DNA from: Trueperella abortisuis
GTDB taxonomy: Bacteria; Actinomycetota; Actinomycetes; Actinomycetales; Actinomycetaceae
NCBI RefSeq assembly: GCF_030811095.1
Contig: NZ_JAUSQL010000001.1
Span: forward strand, 2,356,001 to 2,420,000
DNA length: 64,000 nucleotides
Direction: 5' to 3'
Part shown: positions 45,797-54,321 of the stretch, piece after piece
How the letters are laid out: each line of letters begins with the position of its first letter
How positions within the stretch are numbered: position 1 is the first letter of the stretch
Translations under genes and position numbers: made by a program
The notes under the pieces: generated by a model
Seen by the model: only the letters and a program-made list of their open reading frames with translations
Told to the model about the DNA's origin: nothing
The model's database searches: none

Positions 45797-46500
45797 CGGT
45801 ACACCTTTCGGAAGAGCTGGTCGATACTGAGTCCGTGTTCAGAGCGGAGGTCGTCGGCGTCGCCGGTGAGGGTAATCTGGCCGTGACGCATGAAGACGAC
45901 CGTGTCGAGGGCCGCTTCGAGGTCGTGGACGAGGTGGGTTGACATGATGAGTAGCGAGTCTGGTTCGAGGCTGTCGAGGACAGCTTGGAGGATGCCTTCG
46001 CGGGCGGCGGGGTCGATGCCGCTGATGGGCTCGTCGAGCAGGTAGAGCTTGGCGCGGCGCGACATGGTGAGCGAAACCTGAACCTTTTCGCGCATGCCCT
46101 TGGACATCGCGGAGAGCTTTGTCGATTCCGTGAGCCCGAAGTACGCGATCATGTCGCGAGCGCGAGCGCGGTCGAAGTCGGCGAAGAGGTCTTGGTAGAG
46201 GTCCAGGCAGTAGGCGACGGTGAGCTTGCGGGGCAGGAATTCGGAGTCGGGGAGGAAGGCGGTGACTGCCTTGGTCTGTGGGCCCGGCTCATTGCCGAGG
46301 ATGCGAACCTCGCCGCTGTAGCCTGCGTTCATGCCCGCGATGATCTTCAGTAGCGTGGTTTTGCCGCAGCCATTTTCGCCAAGCAGGCCGACGATGCGGC
46401 CCGGTTCGAGCTCGAGGTTGACGCCGGCGAGTGCTTTGACGCTGCCGTAGCTCTTGTGTAGGTCGCGAATCTGGAGCAGGGGTTCGTGCGTGGGATTCAT
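45793..46500 (-). CDS. ABC transporter ATP-binding protein
   Basis: 235 residues. Walker [13 protein letters not shown] near residue 38, signature [15 protein letters not shown] near 134 (a deviation from LSGGQ), Walker [13 protein letters not shown] near 155 and H-loop STHLVHD near 190. The altered signature is typical of the YtrB-like group. Between the GntR-type regulator gene (3 bases away) and the permease gene (4-base overlap). Confidence 0.93.
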   Translation of the reverse strand: MNPTHEPLLQIRDLHKSYGSVKALAGVNLELEPGRIVGLLGENGCGKTTLLKIIAGMNAGYSGEVRILGNEPGPQTKAVTAFLPDSEFLPRKLTVAYCLDLYQDLFADFDRARARDMIAYFGLTESTKLSAMSKGMREKVQVSLTMSRRAKLYLLDEPISGIDPAAREGILQAVLDSLEPDSLLIMSTHLVHDLEAALDTVVFMRHGQITLTGDADDLRSEHGLSIDQLFRKVYR

Positions 46501-46503
46501 GGA

Positions 46504-46887
46504 TTAGCTCCCTTCGGGATGGTCGGATTCGTGGCGGCTCCAGCTCTCGGAAATGAGCTGTTGCGCTTGGGTTCGATTGAGGCCGAGGCCTCGGGCGGCG
46601 CGAACGTAGTCCTCCGCGGAGGATTGAGCGAGTTCAATGCGGAGGGCGTCGACGCGTTCGGCGCTGTCGGTGATGAAGCGACCCGCGGTGCGTTCGGTCC
46701 GGCTCAGTTCGCGGCGCTCGAGTTCGGCGAGCGCGCGTTGCGCGGTGTTGGGGTTGACCCCGAGCTCGGCCGCGAGTTCGCGTACGGAAGGGACACGAGC
46801 GCCCGGAGCCCACTCGCCGCTGACGATTCGACGAGTGAATTCGTCGACTAACTGCATCCAGATGGGAATGCCGGCTTCGAAGTTCAC
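46504..46887 (-). CDS. GntR family regulator, YtrA type
   Basis: 127 residues. N-terminal winged helix (PIWMQLVDEFTRRIVSGEW, RVPSVRELAAELGVNPNTAQRAL) with a short C-terminal helical pair, the YtrA pattern. GTG 46887 is preceded by GGGAGGGCAC. A perfect inverted repeat (46907-46926) just upstream is probably its operator, so it likely represses its own operon with the ABC genes. Confidence 0.92.
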   Translation of the reverse strand: MNFEAGIPIWMQLVDEFTRRIVSGEWAPGARVPSVRELAAELGVNPNTAQRALAELERRELSRTERTAGRFITDSAERVDALRIELAQSSAEDYVRAARGLGLNRTQAQQLISESWSRHESDHPEGS

Positions 46888-46906
46888 GTGCCCTCCCTTG
46901 TGTTAC

Positions 46907-46926
46907 TGTATTACGTTCATAATACA
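46907..46926 (-). promoter_or_regulatory. operator of the YtrA-type regulator
   Basis: Perfect inverted repeat TGTATTA - CGTTCA - TAATACA, 20 bases upstream of the GTG start. It also contains A/T-rich -10-like hexamers, so binding would cover the promoter. Confidence 0.7.
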
Positions 46927-46995
46927 TCGACACAGTTTCAGGGTGCAAGCCTCTCACGGCGACGAACAGCACGCTTCACGACGACGGTGCGCGAG

Positions 46996-47394
46996 TTAGT
47001 CGGCTCGGGTGCGATCCTCCCACGCCGTCTCAATAAGCTCACGCAGCACAGACTCGTCGAGGTCATCGAAGGCAGGCAGCACGATGGCGTTGCGGCCAAA
47101 GGGCACCGAGCCCAGACGGTCGAGGATAGGCGCGTAGTACTCGCTATACCGGCGAAGCACCAGCACCAACTTGGTGTCCCGCCGAGAGAAGCCGATCTCG
47201 AAGCCGTCGGGCGAGGAATCGTCCACGCACACCGGCACCTTCTCGCCAAAGCCAATGACGGACGGCCCCCACATCACCGCCTCGTGCCCGGTCACCGACC
47301 TGAGCAAGCGATACAGCGCGCGGGCGTCGGACTGGAGCTGGCCGGGAAAGCGCTCGATAACCTCGCAGGGGTCGAGCCGGGTTTGCGCATCCAT
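46996..47394 (-). CDS. DUF1801 family protein
   Basis: 132 residues. GHEAVMWGPSVIGFGEKVPV near residue 36-55 matches the DUF1801 (YdhG-like) signature. SRRDTKLVLVLRRYSEYY near 70 fits as well. Function unknown. ATG 47394 is used because GGAGGG precedes it by seven bases; the frame extends to 47430 without a better site. Confidence 0.85.
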   Translation of the reverse strand: MDAQTRLDPCEVIERFPGQLQSDARALYRLLRSVTGHEAVMWGPSVIGFGEKVPVCVDDSSPDGFEIGFSRRDTKLVLVLRRYSEYYAPILDRLGSVPFGRNAIVLPAFDDLDESVLRELIETAWEDRTRAD

Positions 47395-47739
47395 GCCGAT
47401 CCCTCCTTCGCTAGGCCCTCCTGGCGGCATTCTATCGGCCAGGGTCGCCGAAGTGTCGGGTGTCAGCGTCGACGACGCCCGGCGGCGCTTCGTCGTCGTT
47501 GGCGAGCCTCCTCAGCGAAACGCCGCACGAGTACGCAAGCCCGCGAGCGACGGTTGATAACAATTCAATAACATCTTGACATCAAGGTATCTTGCGGGCG
47601 TGAAGGTCGTAGGATGGCACCAAGCACTTGCCGACACAACGCCGTGTCACACGCGCCTATGCGCCACAATAACCACCGCGGCAACCGATCAAACCGCGGC
47701 GCCACACACGAGAAGGACTCATTACACAGAGAGGTCGTC

Positions 47740-49308
47740 ATGAGTACACCGGATCTCATCAAAGACTCCCCGATTTCGCAAGGTTCCCAAGACCACCACG
47801 ACGAAACCATCATGCCCCAGGGCCGCCCCTGGCTGCGCCACCTCGGAGGCCTGGCGCTCGGCGTCGTCGCCGGATTGATCATCTACTTCATCTTCCCCAA
47901 AGAGCTTTCTTCCACGCTCACGGAGCAGTTCGCCGCGAAGGAGATGGACACGGACGCCACCAAGATCGCGATCACGGCGGGAGTCGCCGTCATGATGGGC
48001 GTGTGGTGGATGACGGAGGCGATCCCGCTCGCAGCCACCGCACTTGTGCCGGTCACGCTCTTCCCGATCTTCGGGATCATGAGCTTCAAGGACGCCGGCG
48101 CCGCCTACGCCTCCTCCACGATCTTCCTGTTCATGGGCGGATTCTTCCTCGCACTGGCGATGCAACGCTGGAACTTCCACCGCCGGCTCGCGCTCACCAT
48201 CGTGCGGGCACTCGGCACGAAACCCACCCGCCTCGTGCTCGGCTTCATGGTGGCCACGGGCTTCCTGTCCATGTGGGTGTCGAACACGGCGACTGCGGTC
48301 ATGATGCTGCCGATCGGCATCTCCGTACTCACCACGATCGGGCACGCCGACGACGAGGGCACCTCGCGCCTGTCCAACTTCGGCACGGCGCTCATGCTGG
48401 GCATCGCGTACTCGGCGTCGATCGCGTCGCTATCTACCCTGATTGGCACGCCGCCAAACGCACTGCTGCGCGGCTACCTGCAAGACACGCACGGCATCTC
48501 GCTGTCCTTCGGCAAGTGGATGCTCTTCGCCACGCCGATGGCCTGGCTCTTCGTCCTTATCGCCTGGCAACTGCTGGTGCGGATCTACAAGCCCGAGGTC
48601 ACGGAGATTCCGGGCGGCAAGGATCTGATCGCGCGCGAGCTACGCGACATGGGCCCGATGTCGGCCCAAGAGAAGATCGTCGGGCTGATCTTTGTTGCCG
48701 CCGCTGCCGCCTGGATCATCATTCCCACCCTCTGGCCTGATGGCCCCATCTCCGACTCCACGATCGCGATGATCCTGGCAATGGTGCTGTTCATTACGCC
48801 CGCCAAGCCCGCCCAGGGCGTGGCCATCCTCGACTGGGAGACCGCCAAGCACATCCCGTGGGACGTGCTGCTGCTGTTCGGCGGCGGCCTGTCGCTATCG
48901 GCCGCGTTCGGCAAGTCCGGGCTGTCGGCGTGGATCGGCGAGGTGGCCGGGTCGCTTGCGGGCCTGCCCACGATCCTCATCATCGCCGGTGTCACCGCAA
49001 TCGTCATCTTCCTCACCGAGATGACGTCGAACACCGCAACCGCCGCCGCCTTCCTGCCGATCATCGGCGCCGTGGCGATCGGCATGGGCGCGGACGTCCA
49101 GCTGTTGGTCATCCCGGTGGCACTCGCCGCGACCTGCGCCTTCATGCTCCCGGTCGCCACGCCGCCGAACGCCATCGCCTACGGCTCCGGCTACATTACG
49201 ATCGCCCAGATGGTCAAAGCCGGCCTGTGGCTGAACATCATCGGCATCGTGCTGATCACCGGATGGACGCTGGTGTTCGGACCGATGCTGCTGGGCTTCA
49301 GCCTGTAG
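47740..49308 (+). CDS. DASS (SLC13) family sodium-dependent anion transporter
   Basis: 522 residues, about 12 membrane segments. Both substrate loops are canonical: WVSNTATAVMMLPIG near residue 188 with TLIGTPPNALLRGYL near 235, and TEMTSNTATAAAFLPI near 427 with PVATPPNAIAYGSG near 475. VMMGVWWMTEAIPLAATAL near 85 is the family signature. The substrate is likely a dicarboxylate. It differs from the symporter at 16357, whose second SNT motif is degenerate, and has no kinase nearby. Start after AGAGAGG. Confidence 0.94.
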   Translation: MSTPDLIKDSPISQGSQDHHDETIMPQGRPWLRHLGGLALGVVAGLIIYFIFPKELSSTLTEQFAAKEMDTDATKIAITAGVAVMMGVWWMTEAIPLAATALVPVTLFPIFGIMSFKDAGAAYASSTIFLFMGGFFLALAMQRWNFHRRLALTIVRALGTKPTRLVLGFMVATGFLSMWVSNTATAVMMLPIGISVLTTIGHADDEGTSRLSNFGTALMLGIAYSASIASLSTLIGTPPNALLRGYLQDTHGISLSFGKWMLFATPMAWLFVLIAWQLLVRIYKPEVTEIPGGKDLIARELRDMGPMSAQEKIVGLIFVAAAAAWIIIPTLWPDGPISDSTIAMILAMVLFITPAKPAQGVAILDWETAKHIPWDVLLLFGGGLSLSAAFGKSGLSAWIGEVAGSLAGLPTILIIAGVTAIVIFLTEMTSNTATAAAFLPIIGAVAIGMGADVQLLVIPVALAATCAFMLPVATPPNAIAYGSGYITIAQMVKAGLWLNIIGIVLITGWTLVFGPMLLGFSL

Positions 49309-49330
49309 CCGGGCGGGTGTCACCCGCTTT

Positions 49331-49421
49331 CGGTTTTACGTCACGCAAAGTGTTTTCTCGTCACCTAAATCCTTGATTTGAGTGACGAGAAAACACTTTG
49401 CGTGTGCCGAAACGGTGAGGG
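49331..49421 (+). repeat. 91-bp palindromic repeat, left copy
   Basis: Perfect 23-bp stem, CACGCAAAGTGTTTTCTCG onward, with loop CTAAATCCTTGATTTGA, between CGGTTT and a CGAAACGGTGAGGG end. Same orientation and length as 50726-50816; the two differ at three positions. Confidence 0.92.
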
Positions 49422-49637
49422 CCGAGCCGGCGACTGGGGCGAGTTGGCGGTTGGGCCCGGCGACTGGGGCGCGCCGACGTCGTCGACGACGTCGGCCCAC
49501 TCGACCCACTCGACCCACGCGGCCCACTCAACCCAATCCCCACACCGCCCGCACACGGCCCCACGCCAAAAAGTTCTCCACAGCAACCGCTTCCGGCACA
49601 CCAACCCCTTTTTCAGCCTGCTTCAAATACGTGCTCC

Positions 49638-49666
49638 TCGCCAGTTCGTTACGCTCGAACTGGCGA
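49638..49666 (+). promoter_or_regulatory. hairpin abutting the ribosome site of the DUF559-like gene
   Basis: Perfect 11-bp stem TCGCCAGTTCG / CGAACTGGCGA with a seven-base loop; its right arm runs directly into AAAGGAG. It may limit ribosome access. Confidence 0.55.
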
Positions 49667-49680
49667 AAGGAGTACGGCCA

Positions 49681-50706
49681 GTGGTCATGAAAGGAAGTCC
49701 GAAACACTTTGTCGAATCAGACAGGGCACGTGCCGCTTGGCTAAGCGCCCAACAAGCTAGCTTTCAGTCAGTCCGCGCTCGCGGCATCACCAATCTTGAC
49801 GCCCACACCACCGATAGCACCGCCTTCTGGGCATTCGCCGAATCCCAATCGCTCGTAAAGGCCTTTCACGGGTACGCGAGTAGCCAAGTCAATCCAGACC
49901 TTCCCATGTGGAAGCAACAAACAACACGCGTGCTCCAAACCGTCGACTACCTCAACAGACGACGAAACTGTCGCCCTTCTACATCGGAGCCGATGCCCTA
50001 TGCCGGCCTCACGGCAGCGGTGTTGCTTGACCTTCCCATCTTGCGCCCACATCCTAAACAAGCCATTCGAGTCACTTCCCAGGTACGTCGTGCCCGACGC
50101 ACGAAGCACACCTTGACCCACACCGTCACCTTCACGCCACACACAATCCCTTTCGCAGATTTCCGCGTCACGTCACTTGAACAAACCATCATCGACCTCG
50201 CCCGCCTCTACGGCCCCGAGCACGGACTTGTTGCCGCGGACTTTGCCCTGGCCAACTACCTCACGACGAGCGAGCGCCTCGTCCGTCTCTTCAACTCGCT
50301 TCGCAGCTGCCACGGGCGGCGGAACGCGCGCGTCATGCTTGATCTCATGGATGGGCGCCGCGAATCCGTCGGCGAGTCACTCATGTTCTTCCGGTTCTCC
50401 GAGGCCGGTCTGCCCCTGCCCGAACCGCAGTTGACCTTCTGGATCCAGGGCCAACAGATGCGCCCGGACGCTGTCGACACCGATCGCCGCTACGTCTTCG
50501 CCTTCGATGGCAACGCCAAACTCACCGCCCCGTCGATGACGAACGGGCGCGACTATCGCGACCTCGTCCAGGACGCAACATGGAAGGAGCGCCTGCTCGC
50601 CGACGCCGGCTACAAGACTTTCCACCTTCGCTGGGAGGACGTGCGCACAACCGACGGGTTCCGAAGGTGGTTGAACTCGCGCCGCTCGTTCGGGCTGGCG
50701 TACTGA
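49681..50706 (+). CDS. DUF559/AbiEi-like protein with PD-(D/E)XK-type domain
   Basis: 341 residues. The N-terminal part resembles AbiEi-type antitoxin or DUF559-associated helical domains (FRVTSLEQTIIDLARLYG near 165). The C-terminal part carries a restriction-fold pattern: VGESLMFF near 232, QMRPDAVDTDRRYVFAFDGN near 260-280, DLVQDATWKERLLADAGY and FHLRWEDVRTTDGF. The usual EFDG-x-x-K is FDGNAK, so one acidic ligand may be replaced. GTG 49681 has AAAGGAG eight bases upstream. The gene is bracketed by two 91-bp palindromes and adjoins tRNA-Arg, suggesting acquisition. Role (defence or toxin-antitoxin) inferred only. Confidence 0.7.
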   Translation: MVMKGSPKHFVESDRARAAWLSAQQASFQSVRARGITNLDAHTTDSTAFWAFAESQSLVKAFHGYASSQVNPDLPMWKQQTTRVLQTVDYLNRRRNCRPSTSEPMPYAGLTAAVLLDLPILRPHPKQAIRVTSQVRRARRTKHTLTHTVTFTPHTIPFADFRVTSLEQTIIDLARLYGPEHGLVAADFALANYLTTSERLVRLFNSLRSCHGRRNARVMLDLMDGRRESVGESLMFFRFSEAGLPLPEPQLTFWIQGQQMRPDAVDTDRRYVFAFDGNAKLTAPSMTNGRDYRDLVQDATWKERLLADAGYKTFHLRWEDVRTTDGFRRWLNSRRSFGLAY

Positions 50707-50725
50707 CCTGCCGCTCGTTACCCAG

Positions 50726-50816
50726 CGGTTTCACGTCACGCAAAGTGTTTTCTCGTCACCTAAATCCTTGATTTGAGTGACGAGAAAACACTTTGCGTGT
50801 GTCGAACCGGTGAGGG
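50726..50816 (+). repeat. 91-bp palindromic repeat, right copy
   Basis: Matches 49331-49421 with three substitutions. It lies 19 bases after the stop of the DUF559-like gene and 92 bases before tRNA-Arg. Confidence 0.92.
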
Positions 50817-50908
50817 GCCCGGCAGGCGGCACGTAATCAAGACCACGCCCGGCCAAGTGGCGCCTCACCAGTTTGCCGCGTAAAGTAAACGCTGTTCGCA
50901 AGGACAAT

Positions 50909-50981
<73 letters not shown>

Positions 50982-50986
50982 CACAT

Positions 50987-51024
50987 CGGCTCAGTGGTTG
51001 ATCTTGAATCCCGCTGAGCCGTTT
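50987..51024 (+). terminator. terminator of tRNA-Arg
   Basis: Stem CGGCTCAG / CTGAGCCG with an unpaired 19-base loop, then TTTGTT. Confidence 0.65.
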
Positions 51025-51143
51025 GTTATGCCGATAAGCCTAAACCTCGATGCGGGTCGCGGCCTATAGGACAGTCCGTGCTGACTAGGGTCGGCGGACC
51101 GGTCCCACCGCCTGCACTCCAGCTAGCGCCGCCCGCGCTCCAG

Positions 51144-51536
51144 CTAACGCTCGCCAGGATCGGGCTCGTCCGCGGCTAACTGCCACCGCCGCCCAAAATA
51201 GCTGTTGAGGCCAATGACCAGCACCACGATGAATCCCAACGTGGCAAGCGCGCCCGACAGGCCTCGGGTCGCTAGGGCGGTTTGCTTCGCATAAAACAGG
51301 AAACCGGCGGCCAGGCCAACAAGCACGTCGAGGGCATAACGCCGGCACGGCACCACCCTCAGCACATAGCGAGCGGACAGCCCGCCCACCGCAAGGAACA
51401 CCAGTGCCGCTACCGCCGCCAGCCACACCGGCGACGCCGCCGTTGCCCGCACCTTGTCAACCCCAATCGCCAGGGCGAGACCCGTCGCGGCGATGAGGCT
51501 CCCGGTCGCCCACGGCCGCCTCGTTGTGCTTTCCAT
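51144..51536 (-). CDS. small membrane protein, four helices
   Basis: 130 residues with hydrophobic segments near 13-31, 39-60, 68-90 and 100-116. ATG 51536 is chosen because TAGGAT ends seven bases upstream, the leaderless pattern; ATG 51545 or 51542 are alternatives. A strong terminator hairpin lies just upstream. No family recognised. Confidence 0.65.
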   Translation of the reverse strand: MESTTRRPWATGSLIAATGLALAIGVDKVRATAASPVWLAAVAALVFLAVGGLSARYVLRVVPCRRYALDVLVGLAAGFLFYAKQTALATRGLSGALATLGFIVVLVIGLNSYFGRRWQLAADEPDPGER

Positions 51537-51543
51537 ACCCATC

Positions 51544-51549
51544 ATCCTA
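51544..51549 (-). promoter_or_regulatory. -10 box of the four-helix membrane protein gene (TAGGAT)
   Basis: Seven bases before ATG 51536, minus strand. Confidence 0.45.
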
Positions 51550-51562
51550 CTTCCCCGCCTTG

Positions 51563-51612
51563 CCGTGACGACGGCGCCCCCGAAGCCAACCTCGGGGGCG
51601 CCGTCGTCACGG
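51563..51612 (-). terminator. strong hairpin behind the ddh gene
   Basis: Perfect 21-bp stem, CCGTGACGACGGCGCCCCCG onward, with loop AGCCAACC. It lies 72 bases beyond the stop of ddh and should end its transcript. Confidence 0.8.
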
Positions 51613-51684
51613 GGCCCGCTCACCCCGCGCGAAAGCTCGAGCCGGACAATCGGGCGAGTGTGCGGGCGAGACCCGGCCACACCT

Positions 51685-52656
51685 TTAAAGGAAGTGCGCC
51701 CGCAGCTCCTCGGCACTCAGGGGGGACAGCTCCCCAAGCGTCACGTCAAACGCGGTGATCGCCCCGGTTTGCCCGGCGCCGGCCTTGCGAGCCACGGCCC
51801 GCGCGAAAGCCGCCAGCACCGAACCCGTGAACTCGGGATTAGAGCCCAGCTCCAGACTAAACGTGACGGTTGCGGGGACGTTATCATCCGTGCGCCCCGA
51901 ACGAATCACCTGACCGCCATGGGGCATGCCGGAATGCTCCGCGGCGAGTTCCTCGGCCGTCACAAAGGTCACGGTCGTGTCATAGTCGGCGAAGTAGTTC
52001 GGCATCTGAACAATGGCGCGCTCGATGGCGGCACGGTCGCTGCCCTCTTCGGCGACGACGTAGCACTCCCGCTTGTGCATCGTACGCGCGGTGAGCTCAA
52101 CGGGACGATGCTCCTTGACCGCCGCCACCGTGGTCTCAATGGGAACGGTGTACTGCTTGGCGTCGACAACACCCGGAATCCGACGGATCGCATCCGAATG
52201 CCCCTGAGACACACCGGGACCCCAGAAAGTGGTGGTCGCGCCGGCGGGCAGAACAGCCTCACCGAGCACGCGCAGCATCGAAAACAGGCCGGGATCCCAG
52301 CCGGCGCTGATGAGGGCGAGGGTACCAGCGGCCTGAGCGGCATCGTCGAGGGCGGCGAAGTGGGCAGGAATATTGGCGTGCGTATCGAAAGAGTCGACCG
52401 TGTTAAACATGGCGGCGACGGCCGGGCCCTGCACGGCCAGGTCCGTTGCCGATCCGCCGCAGTTGACCACAACGTCGAGCCGACCCACGTACTCTTCCAT
52501 CTGGTCCACATGCACAACCGGCAGTCCAAGCGTGGTCACAGTGGCCGGATCGCGGCGGGTGAAGACAACGACACCCTCCATATCCGGCTGGTGACCAAGC
52601 GCGAGTTCAAGGCCGCGACCCAAGTTGCCATACCCATTGATACCAATACGAATCAT
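51685..52656 (-). CDS. ddh: meso-diaminopimelate dehydrogenase
   Basis: 323 residues. It makes meso-diaminopimelate in one step from tetrahydrodipicolinate, for lysine and peptidoglycan. Landmarks are IRIGINGYGNLGRGLELAL at the N-terminus (NADPH fold), FTRRDP near 32, NCGGSATDL near 65, SFDTHANIPAHF near 88, SAGWDPGLFSMLR near 115 and FWGPGVSQGHSDAIRRI near 143, all characteristic of Ddh. The stop is followed by a strong terminator. It is divergent from the sugar acid operon. Confidence 0.94.
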   Translation of the reverse strand: MIRIGINGYGNLGRGLELALGHQPDMEGVVVFTRRDPATVTTLGLPVVHVDQMEEYVGRLDVVVNCGGSATDLAVQGPAVAAMFNTVDSFDTHANIPAHFAALDDAAQAAGTLALISAGWDPGLFSMLRVLGEAVLPAGATTTFWGPGVSQGHSDAIRRIPGVVDAKQYTVPIETTVAAVKEHRPVELTARTMHKRECYVVAEEGSDRAAIERAIVQMPNYFADYDTTVTFVTAEELAAEHSGMPHGGQVIRSGRTDDNVPATVTFSLELGSNPEFTGSVLAAFARAVARKAGAGQTGAITAFDVTLGELSPLSAEELRAHFL

Positions 52657-52831
52657 TCCAGCTCCCCTTTCGTCAGTTAGCTAGTGCCAAGTTTGACAAA
52701 AACACGAACGCGGGAAAAGGGAGGACCACGAAGCGAACAGGGAAGCAGGGGTTGCCAGGCCGGCGCGCCGTGAGTGCATTTCCTCATAGCCCTTGCGCGG
52801 GAGGGAAAAGTCATCTACCCTAAACCTACAC

Positions 52832-52845
52832 CTCAGAGGTCTGAG
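52832..52845 (+). promoter_or_regulatory. operator candidate of the sugar acid operon
   Basis: Inverted repeat CTCAGA - GG - TCTGAG 14 bases before the start of the kinase gene. The shape suits a GntR/FadR-type repressor, none of which is encoded next to it. Confidence 0.5.
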
Positions 52846-52859
52846 CACAAAGGAGTGTT

Positions 52860-54290
52860 ATGAAGAAGTACCACGAGCTAATCGAAGGCTACCCGCCCGG
52901 CGCCACCGTCACGGCGGCGGATGTGCGACGCGCCCGAGACGCCGCACACGAAACCACCATCTACGTCGTCCTCGACGACGACCCCACGGGAACCCAGTCC
53001 GTCGCCGACCTTCCCGTCCTGACGTCGTGGGAGGAAGAAGACTTCCTCTGGGCGTACGCAACCGGGAAACCCGCCGTGTACGTCATGACGAATTCCCGAT
53101 CCCTGTCAGCCAACGACGCCGAACGAGTCAACCGCGAGGTCACCCGCGCGGCCCTCAAGGCGGCTACCACCGCCGGCGTCACCGTCGCGTTCGTCTCGCG
53201 CTCGGATTCCACACTCAGAGGCCACTTCCCGCTCGAACCGCAGACCATCGTCGACGAGTACGCAGCGGCAACGGGGAGGAAGGCCGACGGGATCGTCGTC
53301 GTTCCCGCATTCGGCGACGCCGGACGTATCACCGTCGGCGGTATCCACTACGCCGGCTCTGTCGAATCCGGTTTCGTTCCCGTCGGTGAGACCGAGTTCG
53401 CCAAGGACGCGACATTCGGATTCACCTCCTCGGCTCTGGCGGACTGGGTCGAGGAAAAGTCGCACGGACAGATCCCCGCATCCTCCGTCATCCACATCGA
53501 CCTCACCGCCTTGCGAACCGAAGGCGAAGCGGTGCCCCTGCTACAGTCGGCGAAAAACGGCGCGATCGTCGTCGTCGATATCGTCACCGAGGAAGACCTT
53601 CGGCTCCTCTCACTTGCCCTCATTGAGGCAGAGGCGGCGGGTTCCACCTTCGTCTACCGGGTCGGTCCGCCGTTCGTTCGCGCCCGCATCGGCCAAGACG
53701 TCCGTGAACCACTCACCGTCCGCGAGGTGGAAGACTCTCGGAGAGGGACGGCGAGCGCTCGCGGCGGGTTGATCGTGGTCGGCTCGCACGTTGACCTCAC
53801 CACCCGGCAGCTCAACGTGCTACGCGATAAGCAACACCCCGCCGAGTTCGAGATCGAGGTCGCCAAGGTGGTCGACGCCGACCATCGCGACCAGCACCTC
53901 GCCGCAATCGCCCAACAGGCGGCCGACGCGCTCAACGCCGGCAACGTCGTTGTCCGCACATCCCGCACGCTCGTCACCGGAAAGGACCGGGACGATTCCC
54001 TCGACATCTCGCGGCGCGTGTCCGCCGCCGTCGTGGAAGTCGTCCAACGCGTCCTCCACGCGAACCCGCCGCGCTTCGTCGTCGCAAAGGGCGGCATCAC
54101 CTCCTCCGATGTCGCCTCGAAGGGACTCGGCATCCGACACGCCATGGTGATCGGCCCGATGCTACCCGGAATTGTCTCCCTCTGGTCCGGCCAAGACGGC
54201 CCCGCCGCAGGCATCCCCTACGTCGTCTTCGCTGGAAATGTGGGCAACGAGGAATCCCTCGCCGCCGTCGTCAACACGCTATCTCACTAA
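52860..54290 (+). CDS. four-carbon acid sugar kinase (DUF1537 family)
   Basis: 476 residues. N-terminal VLDDDPTGTQSVADL near residue 37 and VSRSDSTLRGHFPLE near 112 are the sugar-binding half; KGGITSSDVASKGLG near 405 and GPMLPGIVSLW near 424 are the nucleotide half. Members phosphorylate 3-oxo-tetronates made by LtnD-type dehydrogenases. AAAGGAG lies six bases before the ATG. First gene of a three-gene operon with a dehydrogenase and a GntP permease. Confidence 0.92.
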   Translation: MKKYHELIEGYPPGATVTAADVRRARDAAHETTIYVVLDDDPTGTQSVADLPVLTSWEEEDFLWAYATGKPAVYVMTNSRSLSANDAERVNREVTRAALKAATTAGVTVAFVSRSDSTLRGHFPLEPQTIVDEYAAATGRKADGIVVVPAFGDAGRITVGGIHYAGSVESGFVPVGETEFAKDATFGFTSSALADWVEEKSHGQIPASSVIHIDLTALRTEGEAVPLLQSAKNGAIVVVDIVTEEDLRLLSLALIEAEAAGSTFVYRVGPPFVRARIGQDVREPLTVREVEDSRRGTASARGGLIVVGSHVDLTTRQLNVLRDKQHPAEFEIEVAKVVDADHRDQHLAAIAQQAADALNAGNVVVRTSRTLVTGKDRDDSLDISRRVSAAVVEVVQRVLHANPPRFVVAKGGITSSDVASKGLGIRHAMVIGPMLPGIVSLWSGQDGPAAGIPYVVFAGNVGNEESLAAVVNTLSH

Positions 54291-54321
54291 CAACCACCCC
54301 ATCATCATTCAAAGGAGAATC

